Shown piece by piece: positions 1 through 9,604 of a stretch of 64,000 bases of DNA. This DNA comes from Panicum virgatum. Taxonomy: Eukaryota > Streptophyta > Magnoliopsida > Poales > Poaceae. The notes beneath the pieces were generated by a model that saw only the letters and a program-made list of their open reading frames with translations, searched no databases and was not told where the DNA came from. Within the stretch, counting starts at the first letter, position 1. The number at the start of each line of letters is the position of its first letter. Where the stretch lies: NCBI RefSeq assembly GCF_016808335.1, contig NC_053139.1, forward strand, positions 18,990,782-19,054,781. The letters are read 5' to 3'. The translations under genes and the position numbers were made by a program.

Positions 1-369
1 GACCAAGTCATACAAAATAATGGGAGTACCATTTCCTCGTTCCTTTTTCAAGAGCTCCTCAGAGTTCTTGATTTGTTGCACTTTCAAGAACTCATCAAGT
101 TCTTCATTTTGCTATACTTTTGCAAGTCATGCTTGCAATCTTGGTTCGCATACAACTTTCTTTTTGTCCTTCGATTCTTTTCAAGTCACTATCCAACATG
201 CCACTATAGTAGTGCATGAGAATTGTTGGTATAACTTTAAAAGCTCCCCCAGACTTCTTTACTTTTATGTGATACTCAAGTAGCACATGATCCATCACAA
301 CTTTTCCTGTCATGCAGGATATAAGTGACGAAAACTTTTCCGACATGCGGTATAAAACTTCAAAGTCAT

Positions 370-1440
370 TTGCAACGCATGTTTAATTCAACGTTGGTCA
401 AATTGAACGTGCGTCAAACTCATTTCAACCATTATCTTTACTGTTGAAGGACAAGATAACACTTTATAGAGATAAAATTTTGGTCACAATGACTAAAACA
501 TGCACATATACTTTCTTTTCTGATTAAATCTTCTCGTTGGTTCCAATTTAATCAAAAATTTTAACGAATTACAATATTCGCAAAACTTTAGTGAGAGAAA
601 CCAAAACCTTTTCAAAAACAGTTGCATCTCTTTTCCATATCAACTAAAAATCATAATGGAATAAGCACTTTTCTTTCTTAACCTCAAGCTGAGTAACCTC
701 AAAGCTTTATCTGTAGCGTTGATCGGAATCAACTTTTGTCTGTCAATTTCTCTCTACTTGGGAAGAATTGTATGTCTTAATTTAACGTTGGTCAAAATTA
801 AAACATACAACTTTCCTTTACTTTCAATTCTATATCACCGTTGGGCAGAAATAGAACACATGACTAGAATAAAAATTATAATATTGCCATCATCAACTTT
901 GGTCAGAAAATGACAACATCATATTAAACTTTAAATTTCTTTTCTTTTAAGAGCAAACTAATGCTTAACTTGACACTTACAATGGCAAAAAGGTGCCAAA
1001 ACATCCTTTCTTTGACATACAACAGCGGAAGCTTTTCTTAACCTTAAACTTAAAGGCTCATTTTTTTCCCACAGGGAAAAACTCATCTGAGTTTATCTTT
1101 CTTTATTGCAGCGGAAAACTTTTTCTTTCTTTCATAAGTTTTTCTTTGTTTTTCTCTATTCTCTGAAAATGGATGCAAAAAAGTCAAAGAATTAACTTTA
1201 AACTTAAAATCACAATAAAATTATAATATTGTTATCATCAACGTTGGTCAGAAAATAACAATATCATAATTAACTTTAAACCAATATCTTTCTTCTCCTC
1301 TATTTAAATTTTCCCGTTGGTTCCAATTTAAATGGAGGATGAAACTTTTACTTTACAGCGAAGACTTTTGGAAAACTCTATATTCAGAAGCATTTATATA
1401 CTCTTTTATTCTCTAAATAATTACATGTTGGTTCAAAATT
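370..1440. repeat. Array of short hairpins sharing a CGTTGG-type loop
   Basis: At least eight imperfect inverted repeats lie here, each centred on a loop resembling AACGTTGGTC or CGTTGGTTCC. Clear cases are 375-414, 521-554 (9-bp perfect arms TGATTAAAT/ATTTAATCA), 768-811 (16-bp arms, one mismatch), 1219-1271 (17-bp arms, one mismatch) and 1296-1339 (15-bp arms, one mismatch). Weaker ones are near 430-465, 825-865, 875-920 and 1405-1450. Arm sequences differ from hairpin to hairpin while the loop core is kept, so this is not a plain tandem repeat. I do not recognise the family. Confidence 0.7.
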
Positions 1441-2600
1441 GAATGGAGAACAAAACTATAATCAGCATTATCAAAATATCCTTAAAAAAAACTTCTGGAA
1501 AAAAAAATGAAACTCTGTACTTTGCTTTCAGCCCAGTGGCCAAAACACAGAGCTTGGCTCGGCCCGTTCTACCCCCGCTGGCGCGGCCCAAAACCAGCAA
1601 AATGGGCCCGCGTGCAGCCCACACGCGCTCGCGCAGCCCAGTCTTCTCGCGCGCATCCGGCCCAGTAGCCGAAACCGGCCTGAGGCCTGCTCAGGCGCGC
1701 GGCGCACCCGCGTCCCAGGCCACAACCTGGGTCTGGGCCAGGCATTCGGCCTCCGCGCAATCCCCTCTTGGGCCGAAAGCAGCCCGTGAGGCGCTCGGTC
1801 GACGCTGGCCGTCGGATCGAATCCGACGGCCGTCCGCGGTTCTCGCCCGATCAAAACCGCCAGCCGAGCGGTTCCTCTCCAAAACCCTAGGTTCATTCGA
1901 CCATCCTCTTCCCGAGTCCGAGCCCGGCGCCGCCGCCGCCGGCAGCTCTCGCCGGCCCACAGCTGGTTCTGGTCTCCGGCCGGCGGCCAGCGGCCCTTCT
2001 ACTTCATTCCTCCCCTGTCTTGCTGCTCAAACCGACACGGTGGCAGCGGGGTGGCCTGGCCCGTCCCGGCGGCTCCGGCGGCTCGCCGGCGACGGTGAGG
2101 AGCAGCGCCGCCGGTGCATGGCCGCGGTCCCTTTTCCTCTCTGTTTTCTTGGCCTCCCCTTCTTCCTCTTGCTTTTGCGCCGCACAGAGGCAAGCATGGA
2201 GCGGTGACCGCCCATGGCGGCCGGAGGAAAATGGTGGCGCCGCCGCCGGTCCCCTCGCCGGTGCGCGTGCTCGCCCTTGGCTGAGCATGCCGCCGTCGAG
2301 CGGACTGGGCGACGGTGCCTTGAGGACCGAGTTCGCGGAAGAGGCACGCGCGGCGGCGTGATGTTCACGGCCGGTGGCTCGTCTTTTCTTTGCCATACGG
2401 CGTCAAGCGACGCCGTCGGTGATGGTGACGGCGGTGAGGTGAGCCCCAGGTAGGATCCCCCTCCTCGCCATCCTTTCTCTGACCTAGGGTTAGGGTTACA
2501 CTTTGCTTTTTCGATTCGAGATCGATTTGTTCTCTTTTCTCTGATTTTTCGATTCGTGGACGAATCCTGCTTTTCCCATCTCGATCTACTCACTAGATCG

Positions 2601-2613
2601 GCTCTGGTACCAA
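2601..2613 (-). other. Primer-binding-site-like sequence
   Basis: Read on the minus strand this is TTGGTACCAGAGC. It lies directly next to the LTR end TTCTAACA and differs by one base from TGGTATCAGAGC, the usual plant retroelement site complementary to the 3' end of initiator Met tRNA. It fixes the orientation of the element as leftward. Confidence 0.55.
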
Positions 2614-3064
2614 TGTTAGAACCTTTAGGATCTCTAGGAATAGATTGAGTTGGTACTTTCTTTTCTATTGGATAAAACAGGGGTTGTTGAATACATGAAC
2701 TAGAGATAGCAGAAGGAAAGAGCAGAGACACTAACCATCGGCTGTGGAAGTAGAGGATGAAAGTCATCGGTGTAGGTGAAGATCGTCGCTGCAGTGCAGT
2801 GCAGTGGCGACCGGCGATGAGGCGCAGTGACGGTGGTGATAGGGGTCATCCCTCAGTACAGCGCCCTTCGTGATCGGATCGATACCCGCGTAGATGAGGT
2901 CTCAGCAAACGTTGGTTTGCGTGCCCTCCTCAACAGGGTTCTTATAGTTGTGGCGCTGACAGAAGGGGCCCACTACCTTAATGATGATTAGTGCCCCCGA
3001 TCAGGGCGTGATTAGGGGAAGTTGGACTTGGTCCCTTGACCAAGTCTTGGAGATCAATCCAACA
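2614..3064 (-). mobile_element. LTR of a minus-strand element (copia-like)
   Basis: The segment starts TGTTAGAACC and ends ATCCAACA on the plus strand, giving TG...CA ends with short imperfect inverted termini (TGTTGGA / TCTAACA on the minus strand). A TATA-like TATAAG on the minus strand at 2941-2946 lies about 120 bp inside the end that would be U3, and the PBS-like site abuts the U5 end. Length 451 bp fits a Ty1/copia LTR. The right boundary is inferred from the terminal bases only, because the mate LTR is not in the window. Confidence 0.5.
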
Positions 3065-3680
3065 AATTCTACCAGTGATTCGTTTGATAAAAAATGTAAT
3101 GTAAAGACTAAACCAATTTCAACAAAGCTGCGAGCCTCAAATTATTTGCTAACCATGTTGCAAAGATCATGAGCGGATTACCCTTCCATGTTCAGAAGAA
3201 ATCCTGGCGACATGAACGACAGTAAACCTGGGCTAGCTCTCCCGAAGCTGTGCAAAACAAGTTGGCAGCGTGCTGGCGAGCTAGCATCGGAAGTCCTGGC
3301 GGCATGTAAAGACCTGGATCTTTTGCAGCGCGGGAGCAGAGGACCGGAGGCAGAGGAGAGAGAGAGAGAGGAGGGAGAGCGACGGCGGAGCCCCCGCGAG
3401 GCCGACACCTGAAAGCCGGGCGCGGGCGACGACGTCACGCGGCGAGCGCCCCAGGTCCAATCACGGCGACACGCCCCGGGGCCGGCGTCACGCCGGAATA
3501 ATTGAGCCGGGCCGAGCCAGCGACCGAAGGCCCTCCTTTTTCGCTCGTGCGAGACGGACGATTCGCTCCCGGAGCCCAAGACGACGCGACGTGGTACGGA
3601 GATTCATCAGGTGTCGGGGCGGCCGCGGCGACGGCGACGGGACGGGGGCGAGGCCCCGGCTGTTGGTCGATTCTCAACTA
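3065..3680. other. Intergenic, GC-rich, no gene recognised
   Basis: There is an AT-rich spacer to about 3180, then about 480 bp of GC-rich sequence with a GA-rich run near 3355-3385. Open frames on both strands (for example 3188-3412 plus and 3178-3579 minus) look compositional. I recognise no domain, splice pattern or RNA. Confidence 0.5.
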
Positions 3681-3878
3681 CTACCTCCGTCTTAAAATAT
3701 AAATATTTATCAAATTCTGTAATTCACATTTAACCATTCATTTATTCAAAAAAATTATAAAAAAATTATTTATTTTATTATGACATATTTTATTATCATA
3801 ATTGTTTTTATATGTTTATAAATTTTTTAAATAAAATGAATGATCAAATATGGTCAGCAAAAATCAACAATATGGGAG
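3681..3878. mobile_element. Stowaway-type MITE
   Basis: The left end CTACCTCCGTC and right end ATGGGAG are the typical grass Stowaway (Tc1/mariner) termini, flanked by TA on both sides (3679-3680 and 3879-3880). The roughly 198-bp body is AT-rich and non-coding, as in this family. Confidence 0.75.
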
Positions 3879-4129
3879 TACGTCTGCTGGGCCGTTTCGC
3901 CGTCGCCAGGAGAGGAGATGAGCTGAGATGAGGGAGGCAGCGCGTCGCCATTAAGCTTCGCTGATGATGATGGTGTTTTTGTTTTGTTTTGCGGCATGCG
4001 CTGTTCATGTGTACGTAAGTGAGGAGGTGACTGACGCACAAACACGAGAGGATCGATCTTTTGCTACCAAAGGAGGCGCTGGTTGTGCTAGAATACCAGC
4101 GCGCCTTTTCTAGTCTCCGCATGAAAAAC

Positions 4130-4450
4130 CAAATAAAGTCTATTTGTAAAATTTTTTAGTGATAGGTGTAACTTTTTGCGACGAATCTAATGATGGTAAT
4201 TAATCGATGATTTACTACAGTAATACTATAGTAACTGTCCTCTAAATCGCACAGTCAAAGGCCTCATTAGATTCTTTAGGTTACTAGCGCGGGGTTCTGA
4301 AGTTGGTTTTGTAAACTGGCTTGGTTTGACACCGTAATTAGCGGTCAAAGTGTCACTATTCACTAGCACGCTACAAACCAAACGAGACCAGAGAGCGGCG
4401 AGGTGGGTGGGGCCCGTGGTAGTGGAGAGAGAAGAGAGTGTAGCGGTGGA
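4130..4450. repeat. Dispersed grass repeat, GACGAATCTAATGA type
   Basis: It contains the motifs GCGACGAATCTAATGA and, in inverted form, CCTCATTAGATTCTTTAGG at 4259-4280, with TACTACAGTAA between them. I recognise this arrangement from high-copy MITE-like repeats in grass genomes, but I cannot place exact ends or a target-site duplication. Confidence 0.45.
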
Positions 4451-4544
4451 GGGGCCGAACGCTGGATATCCAGGTCTCCTGTAGCAATAGGAAGGATTGA
4501 GATTCTGATACACGTGCGCGGTGCGGGAGTCTCCCCTCTATCAC

Positions 4545-4695
4545 TCTCTTTGTTGGGCTGGAGCTAGAGCTGGTGGCTGGAGTGGTGTGAGAGAAAAATA
4601 CTATTAGCTGGTTGGTAACTAGAAACTGGTGTTGAAGTGGTGTGAGCAGAAAATACTGTTGGACTGGAGACTGCGGGAGCTACCGAACATATATT
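4545..4695. repeat. GGTGTGAGAGAAAAATA dispersed repeat, two internal units
   Basis: GGTGTGAGAGAAAAATACT and GGTGTGAGCAGAAAATACT occur about 75 bp apart inside this stretch, each followed by a GTTGG- or GCTGG-type run. A third copy sits at 9226-9345. Reuse at two places in one window shows a dispersed repeat, probably a MITE remnant. No coding content. Confidence 0.55.
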
Positions 4696-4833
4696 TCCAC
4701 TTCAGGCCTAGATCCAGGTGCGCGGTGTGGATAGCCTAACACCGAAACAGCTGCGAACGCGCCACACGAACTGACAAAAAAAAAAGAGTACGCGCCACAT
4801 GAGCGGACAAAAGAAAAAAAAATAATACAAATA

Positions 4834-4907
4834 TATCAGAGCTAGGTTTCGATCTTGGGGGACCTGTGGGTTATGGGCCCATCACGCTTCCGCTGCGCCG
4901 CTCTGAT
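4834..4907 (-). tRNA. tRNA-iMet(CAU)-like gene, diverged, probably a pseudogene
   Basis: The minus strand reads ATCAGAGCGGCGCAGCGGAA through anticodon CAT to GCTCTGATA. This matches the plant initiator Met tRNA as I know it over the acceptor stem, D arm and anticodon arm. The seven-base acceptor stem pairs fully (ATCAGAG/CTCTGAT). Departures are C at position 8, two extra bases in the variable/T-arm region (74 nt instead of 72) and two mismatches in the T stem. No CCA is encoded, as expected for a nuclear gene. A T-run about 10 bases downstream on the same strand could stop Pol III. The T-arm damage makes normal folding doubtful, so I favour a decaying copy or a tRNA-derived retroposon. Confidence 0.75.
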
Positions 4908-6516
4908 GGCGATGACAACGATCTGAATGTTTGTTATTCATACAATACGGATTTCATACAACTCCAAAGCATGCAAGTCGCAGAAAGAGCTTGGCGAGTG
5001 TCAGTGCGCGCGCTCGAGCTCATGGTGTCCTGCTATTGATGCGTGTACAGGTAAAAGAATATGAATACGGATTGCTGTGGAGAAGACTAGAGTGATTAAT
5101 TAGTTTGGCACGGAGGCGACTAGGCGAGCACGAGCGGCGCCATGATCCATCCATGGCAAACTCGCCGGGACTCGGGGGCTAGACGCGCCCAGCGCGGTGT
5201 CGACACGCGCGCCACCCTCCGTGGCAGGCAGCCGCGGCCCATTTTGTTCCCCAGCTTCTCCTTTATTTCTCGACGACGAGTGATGAGTAATAAGCGGACG
5301 GCCGGATCTCTGAGTGATTAATTCGTGCTGAAACCACAGGCGCATCCCCGGTGAAGGGGACCAGTCGATCGGAGGCGTTCGTTTTGTCAGCTTCTGACGA
5401 CAGTGGGGAGATCGATATCTAGACGTGCTCATGGTGCCGGCCGGGGCGCGATTAGACGCGGTGAAGCGATCTGACGTCGCCACTACGCTAGCTGCGCGTG
5501 CCAGCATCATTGCGATGAGGGGTCTGGTCTGTCCAAGTAGCTGCATTATTTTGCTGAGGTTTGTGGTGGTAATTAATGACCAGCTAGCTAGCACGAGTGA
5601 AATAAATCTGCAGACTAAACTGAATAACCCTTGAAATGGAGCCTGGATTCTGAAACAAACAAACACACATCCTCTTCATCCATTCCAAACAAGCTAAGTA
5701 CTCATCATACATGCATGTGTGCCTAGCCTGCTCACATCACCAGACGACGACGCGCGCGGCTGTGGATGAGGAACACGGTTCCCATCTGCAGAGGTGCATA
5801 TATATTCTCCTTATCCAAAGGGAGGGGGGAAATAATAATAAAAAGAAAAGGAAAACAATTCGAGAGCTTGTGGCCAAGAACCACCCACTGGCTTTTCACC
5901 CTGCACCTTTTGGCAAATTAAAGATGCCATGCCTGCCGCCGTCGCTGCGTGAGCTCACCGGGAAAGAGATCATTCAGGCCGAGGCCGGGGAACGGAATGC
6001 CGTCCTCGACCGACGTAGCTAGCCTAACCTAGCTGCCTAGCCTGTACTAGCTAGGCAGTACGTGCTCCATATCTCATCGATCGGCCGGCATCGTCGTACG
6101 TCGTCTCTATCCGCTAGTAGCTTGCTCATCCCCTCCATCGATCCGATCGATTCCTACAAGTATAAATACCTTGATGGAACGCATGCAGCTATCATTCCTG
6201 ACAGGCTTGGATCGTTGATCTGCACACAGAAACGGCTGGCTAGCTGCTCAGTCGTCGATGCCATATATATATACACCGCGGCCGGCGGCGGCGCCGCCCG
6301 CCGGCTGGCCGGCCCAGCTTGCTGTTGCTGACGATATTATTACTTGCTGCAGCAGGGTGCATGGCCTGCTCGCTCGATTGCGCCGAGGTGATGCATGCAG
6401 CCCCCTTCGGAGGCACATGAGGGCGATGCGAGACGCGGAGGAGCCGACACGATAACCCCGGACGCGACGTGGCGATGAGCATCGTCCATCAGCCAGTGGT
6501 GCGAGCGTCTGTGGAG
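4908..6516. other. Intergenic, no gene recognised; isolated TATA box
   Basis: No protein family or RNA is recognised. A good TATA box, TATAAATA, lies at 6161-6168 on the plus strand, but the sequence after it shows no convincing coding frame. A non-coding transcript is possible and unproven. AGCTAG-rich and AT-rich stretches are typical of grass upstream regions. Confidence 0.45.
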
Positions 6517-7095
6517 CAGGGTTTTAAAATCCGACCGGACCGGCCTAACCGCCGCCCTCCGGTACCGGTTTACCGGACCGGTTAGGCCGGTAACTGGTGG
6601 AAACCGGTTGAATTCAAATCCAAATTCAAATAAATTCAAAAACTCCCATACAACCGGTTTCGACCAGTTTACCGGCCGGTTTGACCGGTTTACCGGCCGG
6701 TTTTACCGGTTTACCGGTCGGTTTGACCGGTTTGAAATTCAAAAGCTCCCATGCAACCGGTTTACCGGCCGGTTTGACCGGTTTACCGGCCGGTTTGATC
6801 GGTTTGATCGGTGGGCCTTCATGGGCCGGCCCATTTTTTTTCTTTTTTTTGATTTAACTTTAAAATCCCACAAACTATACTAAATGAATGAATTTTTGAG
6901 AAAATTTGACACCATTAGATTCATCACACCTTGAAGTATTTTTAGGAATTTTTTAGGAATTTTTCATTTTTTGAATTCAAATTTAAAATTTGAATTTTGA
7001 CCGATTGGGTACCGGCCGAAACCGGAACCGGACCGGACCGGTTTGACCGGTTACCGGTCAAACCGGACCGGTTCCCACCGGTTAGGTTAACCTTG
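6517..7095. mobile_element. hAT-type MITE with ACCGGTTT-rich interior
   Basis: The flanks carry an identical 8-bp direct repeat, CTGTGGAG, at 6509-6516 and 7096-7103, the hAT target-site length. The ends are CAGGGTTTTAAAATCC on the left and, reverse-complemented, CAAGGTTAACCTAACC on the right. Two blocks (about 6530-6805 and 7005-7085) consist largely of repeated ACCGGTTT / GACCGGTT units around an AT-rich centre. No transposase frame is present, so it is non-autonomous. It lies about 190 bp upstream of the TATA box of the bZIP gene. Confidence 0.8.
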
Positions 7096-7286
7096 CTGTG
7101 GAGTGTGGACCTGCTAGCTGTTGCTGTCGCCGTCGCCGTCGCGCAAAGCCGATCGATCGCCGGCCGGCCTGATCGTGCGCTTTCAGGTGTGTACATGTAC
7201 ATGTGGGGGCATTGCGATTGCATGCGCCTGTGTTGTAGGTCGGAGAGCCTGTACGGCCCCGGCGATCCTAGCTTTAATTTTCGGGC

Positions 7287-7293
7287 TATAAAT
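7287..7293 (+). promoter_or_regulatory. TATA box of the bZIP gene
   Basis: TATAAAT lies 141 bp upstream of the bZIP ATG, in the context GGGCTATAAATCC. Transcription would start near 7320 and give a roughly 110-nt leader rich in CT repeats. Confidence 0.65.
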
Positions 7294-7337
7294 CCACCTC
7301 GCTGCTCCCTTGCATCCCTTCAGTCAGAAACCTCTGC

Positions 7338-7355
7338 ATGCCTCTCTCTCTCTAG
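7338..7355 (+). promoter_or_regulatory. Short uORF in the bZIP leader
   Basis: ATGCCTCTCTCTCTCTAG encodes five residues and a stop, 72 bp before the bZIP start. It is much shorter than the conserved peptide uORFs of group S1 bZIP genes, so it is unlikely to be the sucrose-control uORF, but it could lower translation of the main frame. Confidence 0.35.
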
Positions 7356-7427
7356 CCTCAGCTGTGTTACTCTCTCTTTGTCTGACTCTCTCTCTCTTGT
7401 TCTTGGCTTGCCAAGATATCAGGCAGC

Positions 7428-7976
7428 ATGTACCCTGGTGAGGTTGCGAGCGTCGTCCTCCCGTACCTGCCAACTGCAGCCGCCGCGGCTTTCGGCTTCG
7501 GGCCCCATTACCACCCGCCAGCAGGCGACCACTTCCTGTTCCCGGGCATCAGCACCGACCTGATCACGCTGCCGTACGCCGCCGCCGCGCACGCCCAGCA
7601 GCAGCACCCAGCCGGCGGCCAGCCGTTCTTCCTCGGCGGCGCGCCGGGCCCCCACCCCCACGACGAGTCTGCTGCTGCCGGCGGCGGCGAGCGGCTCGCG
7701 GAGGAGAGGCGGCGGCGGCGGACGGCGTCCAACCGGGAGTCGGCGCGGCGGTCGCGCGTGCGCAAGCAGCGGCAGCTCGGCCAGCTCTGGGCGCAGGCCG
7801 CCCACCTCCGCGGCGACAACCGCGACCTGCTCGACCGCCTCAACCGCGCCATCAGGGACTGCGACCGCGTGCGCCGCGACAACGCGAGGCTGGGCGCCGA
7901 GCGGGCAGGCCTGCAGAGGAGGCTCCAGGAGCTCGCCGCCGCCGGCGACGACGAGACAGCTGCAACAGCCACCTAG
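7428..7976 (+). CDS. Small intronless bZIP transcription factor
   Basis: This 182-residue nuclear DNA-binding protein belongs to the plant basic leucine zipper family. The basic region (about 95-114) contains [13 protein letters not shown] with the invariant Asn102 and Arg110 in the N-x7-R spacing. The zipper follows in heptads at L120, L127, L134, A141, V148, L155, L162 and L169. The N-terminal 90 residues are rich in Ala, Pro, His and Gly and probably disordered. Small size, absence of introns and a long zipper fit group S-type bZIPs, which bind ACGT-core elements as homo- or heterodimers. The start is the first ATG after the TATA box apart from a tiny uORF, and the frame ends at TAG 7974-7976. 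Ala at the fourth heptad and Val at the fifth are mild departures. The exact orthologue is not clear to me. A hAT MITE sits just upstream of the promoter. Confidence 0.9.
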   Translation: MYPGEVASVVLPYLPTAAAAAFGFGPHYHPPAGDHFLFPGISTDLITLPYAAAAHAQQQHPAGGQPFFLGGAPGPHPHDESAAAGGGERLAEERRRRRTASNRESARRSRVRKQRQLGQLWAQAAHLRGDNRDLLDRLNRAIRDCDRVRRDNARLGAERAGLQRRLQELAAAGDDETAATAT

Positions 7977-9225
7977 ATAAAATGAACGATGCCAACTCCA
8001 AATGAAAATCTTCTAGTGGTATGCTTTTAAGTGGACAAATCATGCATATATATGCACACAAAAGTTAAGGTTTGATCTAGCATTCTATAGCTAGCTGATC
8101 CTGAAAAAGCTACTCTACGTGCAGAGATTACTGGAATATAAAGGGTTAATTAGATCTAAACTTGGCAAAGTATTCTGTGAACGAACAATAAGTTGATGAC
8201 GTTGACATTACTCATGATAGTCTGCACTCTGCAGATTCGTATCCTCTGTTTAGTATGCAAGGGAACTTCGTACACGATTTGCAACTCCCATAGTAGAAAT
8301 GAGATTGCTGCGATTAGCGCCACGAAATTGAAAATCATGGTATTTTGCCGTGACTCGGTAACAAAACAAAACTCACTGGATAAAACAACACAGCCATGCA
8401 TACCAAAACCTACCCAAATCTATCTTGTATGGTTTGGCAAAGGTGTACCTATGAACCAAACTACCAAACATCTACTATGCTCACTTGTGTAATATCTTTG
8501 CAACAAAGCATCTCAACACACCATGGACTGCGCAAATGAAGGTCCAGTTGAGCTAACGAATTTCTCGGCGTCATGACAAAAGGAGAAGTTGTAAAAAAAA
8601 CAAGGAAACAATTTTATCCACCATGCATATCCACACTACGCGAGTTCAATTTATGAGTAAGCTTATACAAATATACTTACTCCTTTCACATTCAAAATAC
8701 GTGCCTGAATGCCAATATTTGCAGGCGTCAGTACGAGAGAAGACAGAAAGGAAAAACGATGAAAGTGCTGCTAAAATTATCATACTGACTATTCCACAAA
8801 ATTGCATATGGACAATTATGTGGAAATAAAATAAGATGTGGAAAATAGCACTCTTATCTGGTTGAGAATTTGACAATATTTGCAAGGGTTGGTGTGAAAG
8901 AAAACAAAAGGAACAGGACTCCGAAAATAATGCACAGTTTGTTTGGTTATTTTTAGACCAAACACCACTTGAACCCTGCTTTATTATAAAGCATAGAAGT
9001 GATGTTTTGCTGGGATTATTAGCTTTTTAAATGCCATGATTTCAAAGCAAAACTCGAACAGAGTATCTAGCTTCGTTCTACCGAAAAAATGACTAGTCAA
9101 AAGAGCTCAAAAATAAGGATTTAAAACCGAAAGCATTGGTCACCCCGGCCCTCTTGCTCGACACCCTGGCCTGCCTTTTCAACTTCAACTTGTAAAAAGC
9201 GGGCCACCCTGTTCGGCTGGCTGTG
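7977..9225. other. bZIP 3' flank and intergenic DNA, no gene recognised
   Basis: AT-rich sequence with only short open frames on both strands that show no family resemblance. The bZIP 3' UTR presumably occupies the first few hundred bases. No repeat boundary with a target-site duplication was found. Confidence 0.5.
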
Positions 9226-9345
9226 GCTGATGGCTGGTGCTGATTTATTAAAAAAAAAAGTACTATTGGCTGGCTGGTAGTTGGTGGCTGGTGCTGGTTT
9301 GGTGTGAGAGAAAAATATTGTTGGCTGATTGAAACAAACAGAATG
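9226..9345. repeat. Second locus of the GGTGTGAGAGAAAAATA repeat
   Basis: TGGTGCTGGTTTGGTGTGAG then AGAAAAATATTGTTGGCTG matches the repeat at 4545-4695, preceded by GTACTATTGGCTGGCTGG. It ends shortly before the outer retrotransposon, and its own ends are unclear. Confidence 0.5.
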
Positions 9346-9604
9346 AGTGCAAGTTTGTGCTTCAATTGTTGCACCGCCGCATCCAACTGCAGCCGACCTT
9401 CTTCCTTGTACGCTCCACCTCCCTTCGGCCCTCCCCGTCCTTCAGCTGAACGACGTCGCCGTCGCCACCAGCGCCCAATGCTCCACTTCCCTTCGGCCCT
9501 CCTTGTCCTTCTGCTGAATGGAGTCGTCGTCGCTAGTTGGAGCCGGCAGGGAGAGCCCGCCGCCAGTGAATGAAGGGGTGCCGGGCTCCAGCTCGCCGCC
9601 GCTG

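Larger units (their letters stand above)
1..2613 (-). mobile_element. Internal region of a minus-strand LTR element, cut by window edge
   Basis: This stretch lies between the window edge and the PBS-like site and LTR at 2601-3064, so I read it as the leader or internal region of an element transcribed leftwards. No gag, protease or reverse transcriptase motif is visible on either strand. Positions 1-1440 are AT-rich and full of short inverted repeats. Positions 1530-2450 are GC-rich, with long spurious open frames rich in Arg, Pro and Ala. It could be a large non-coding (LARD-like) element or simply the long leader of a coding element whose genes lie outside the window. The other LTR is not in view, so neither reading can be settled here. 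Confidence 0.4.

Noticed and set aside
1443..2767. Long open frames on both strands (for example 254 aa plus and 246 aa minus)
   Set aside because: GC-rich low-complexity sequence next to an LTR and PBS; frames overlap on several strands and show no domain.
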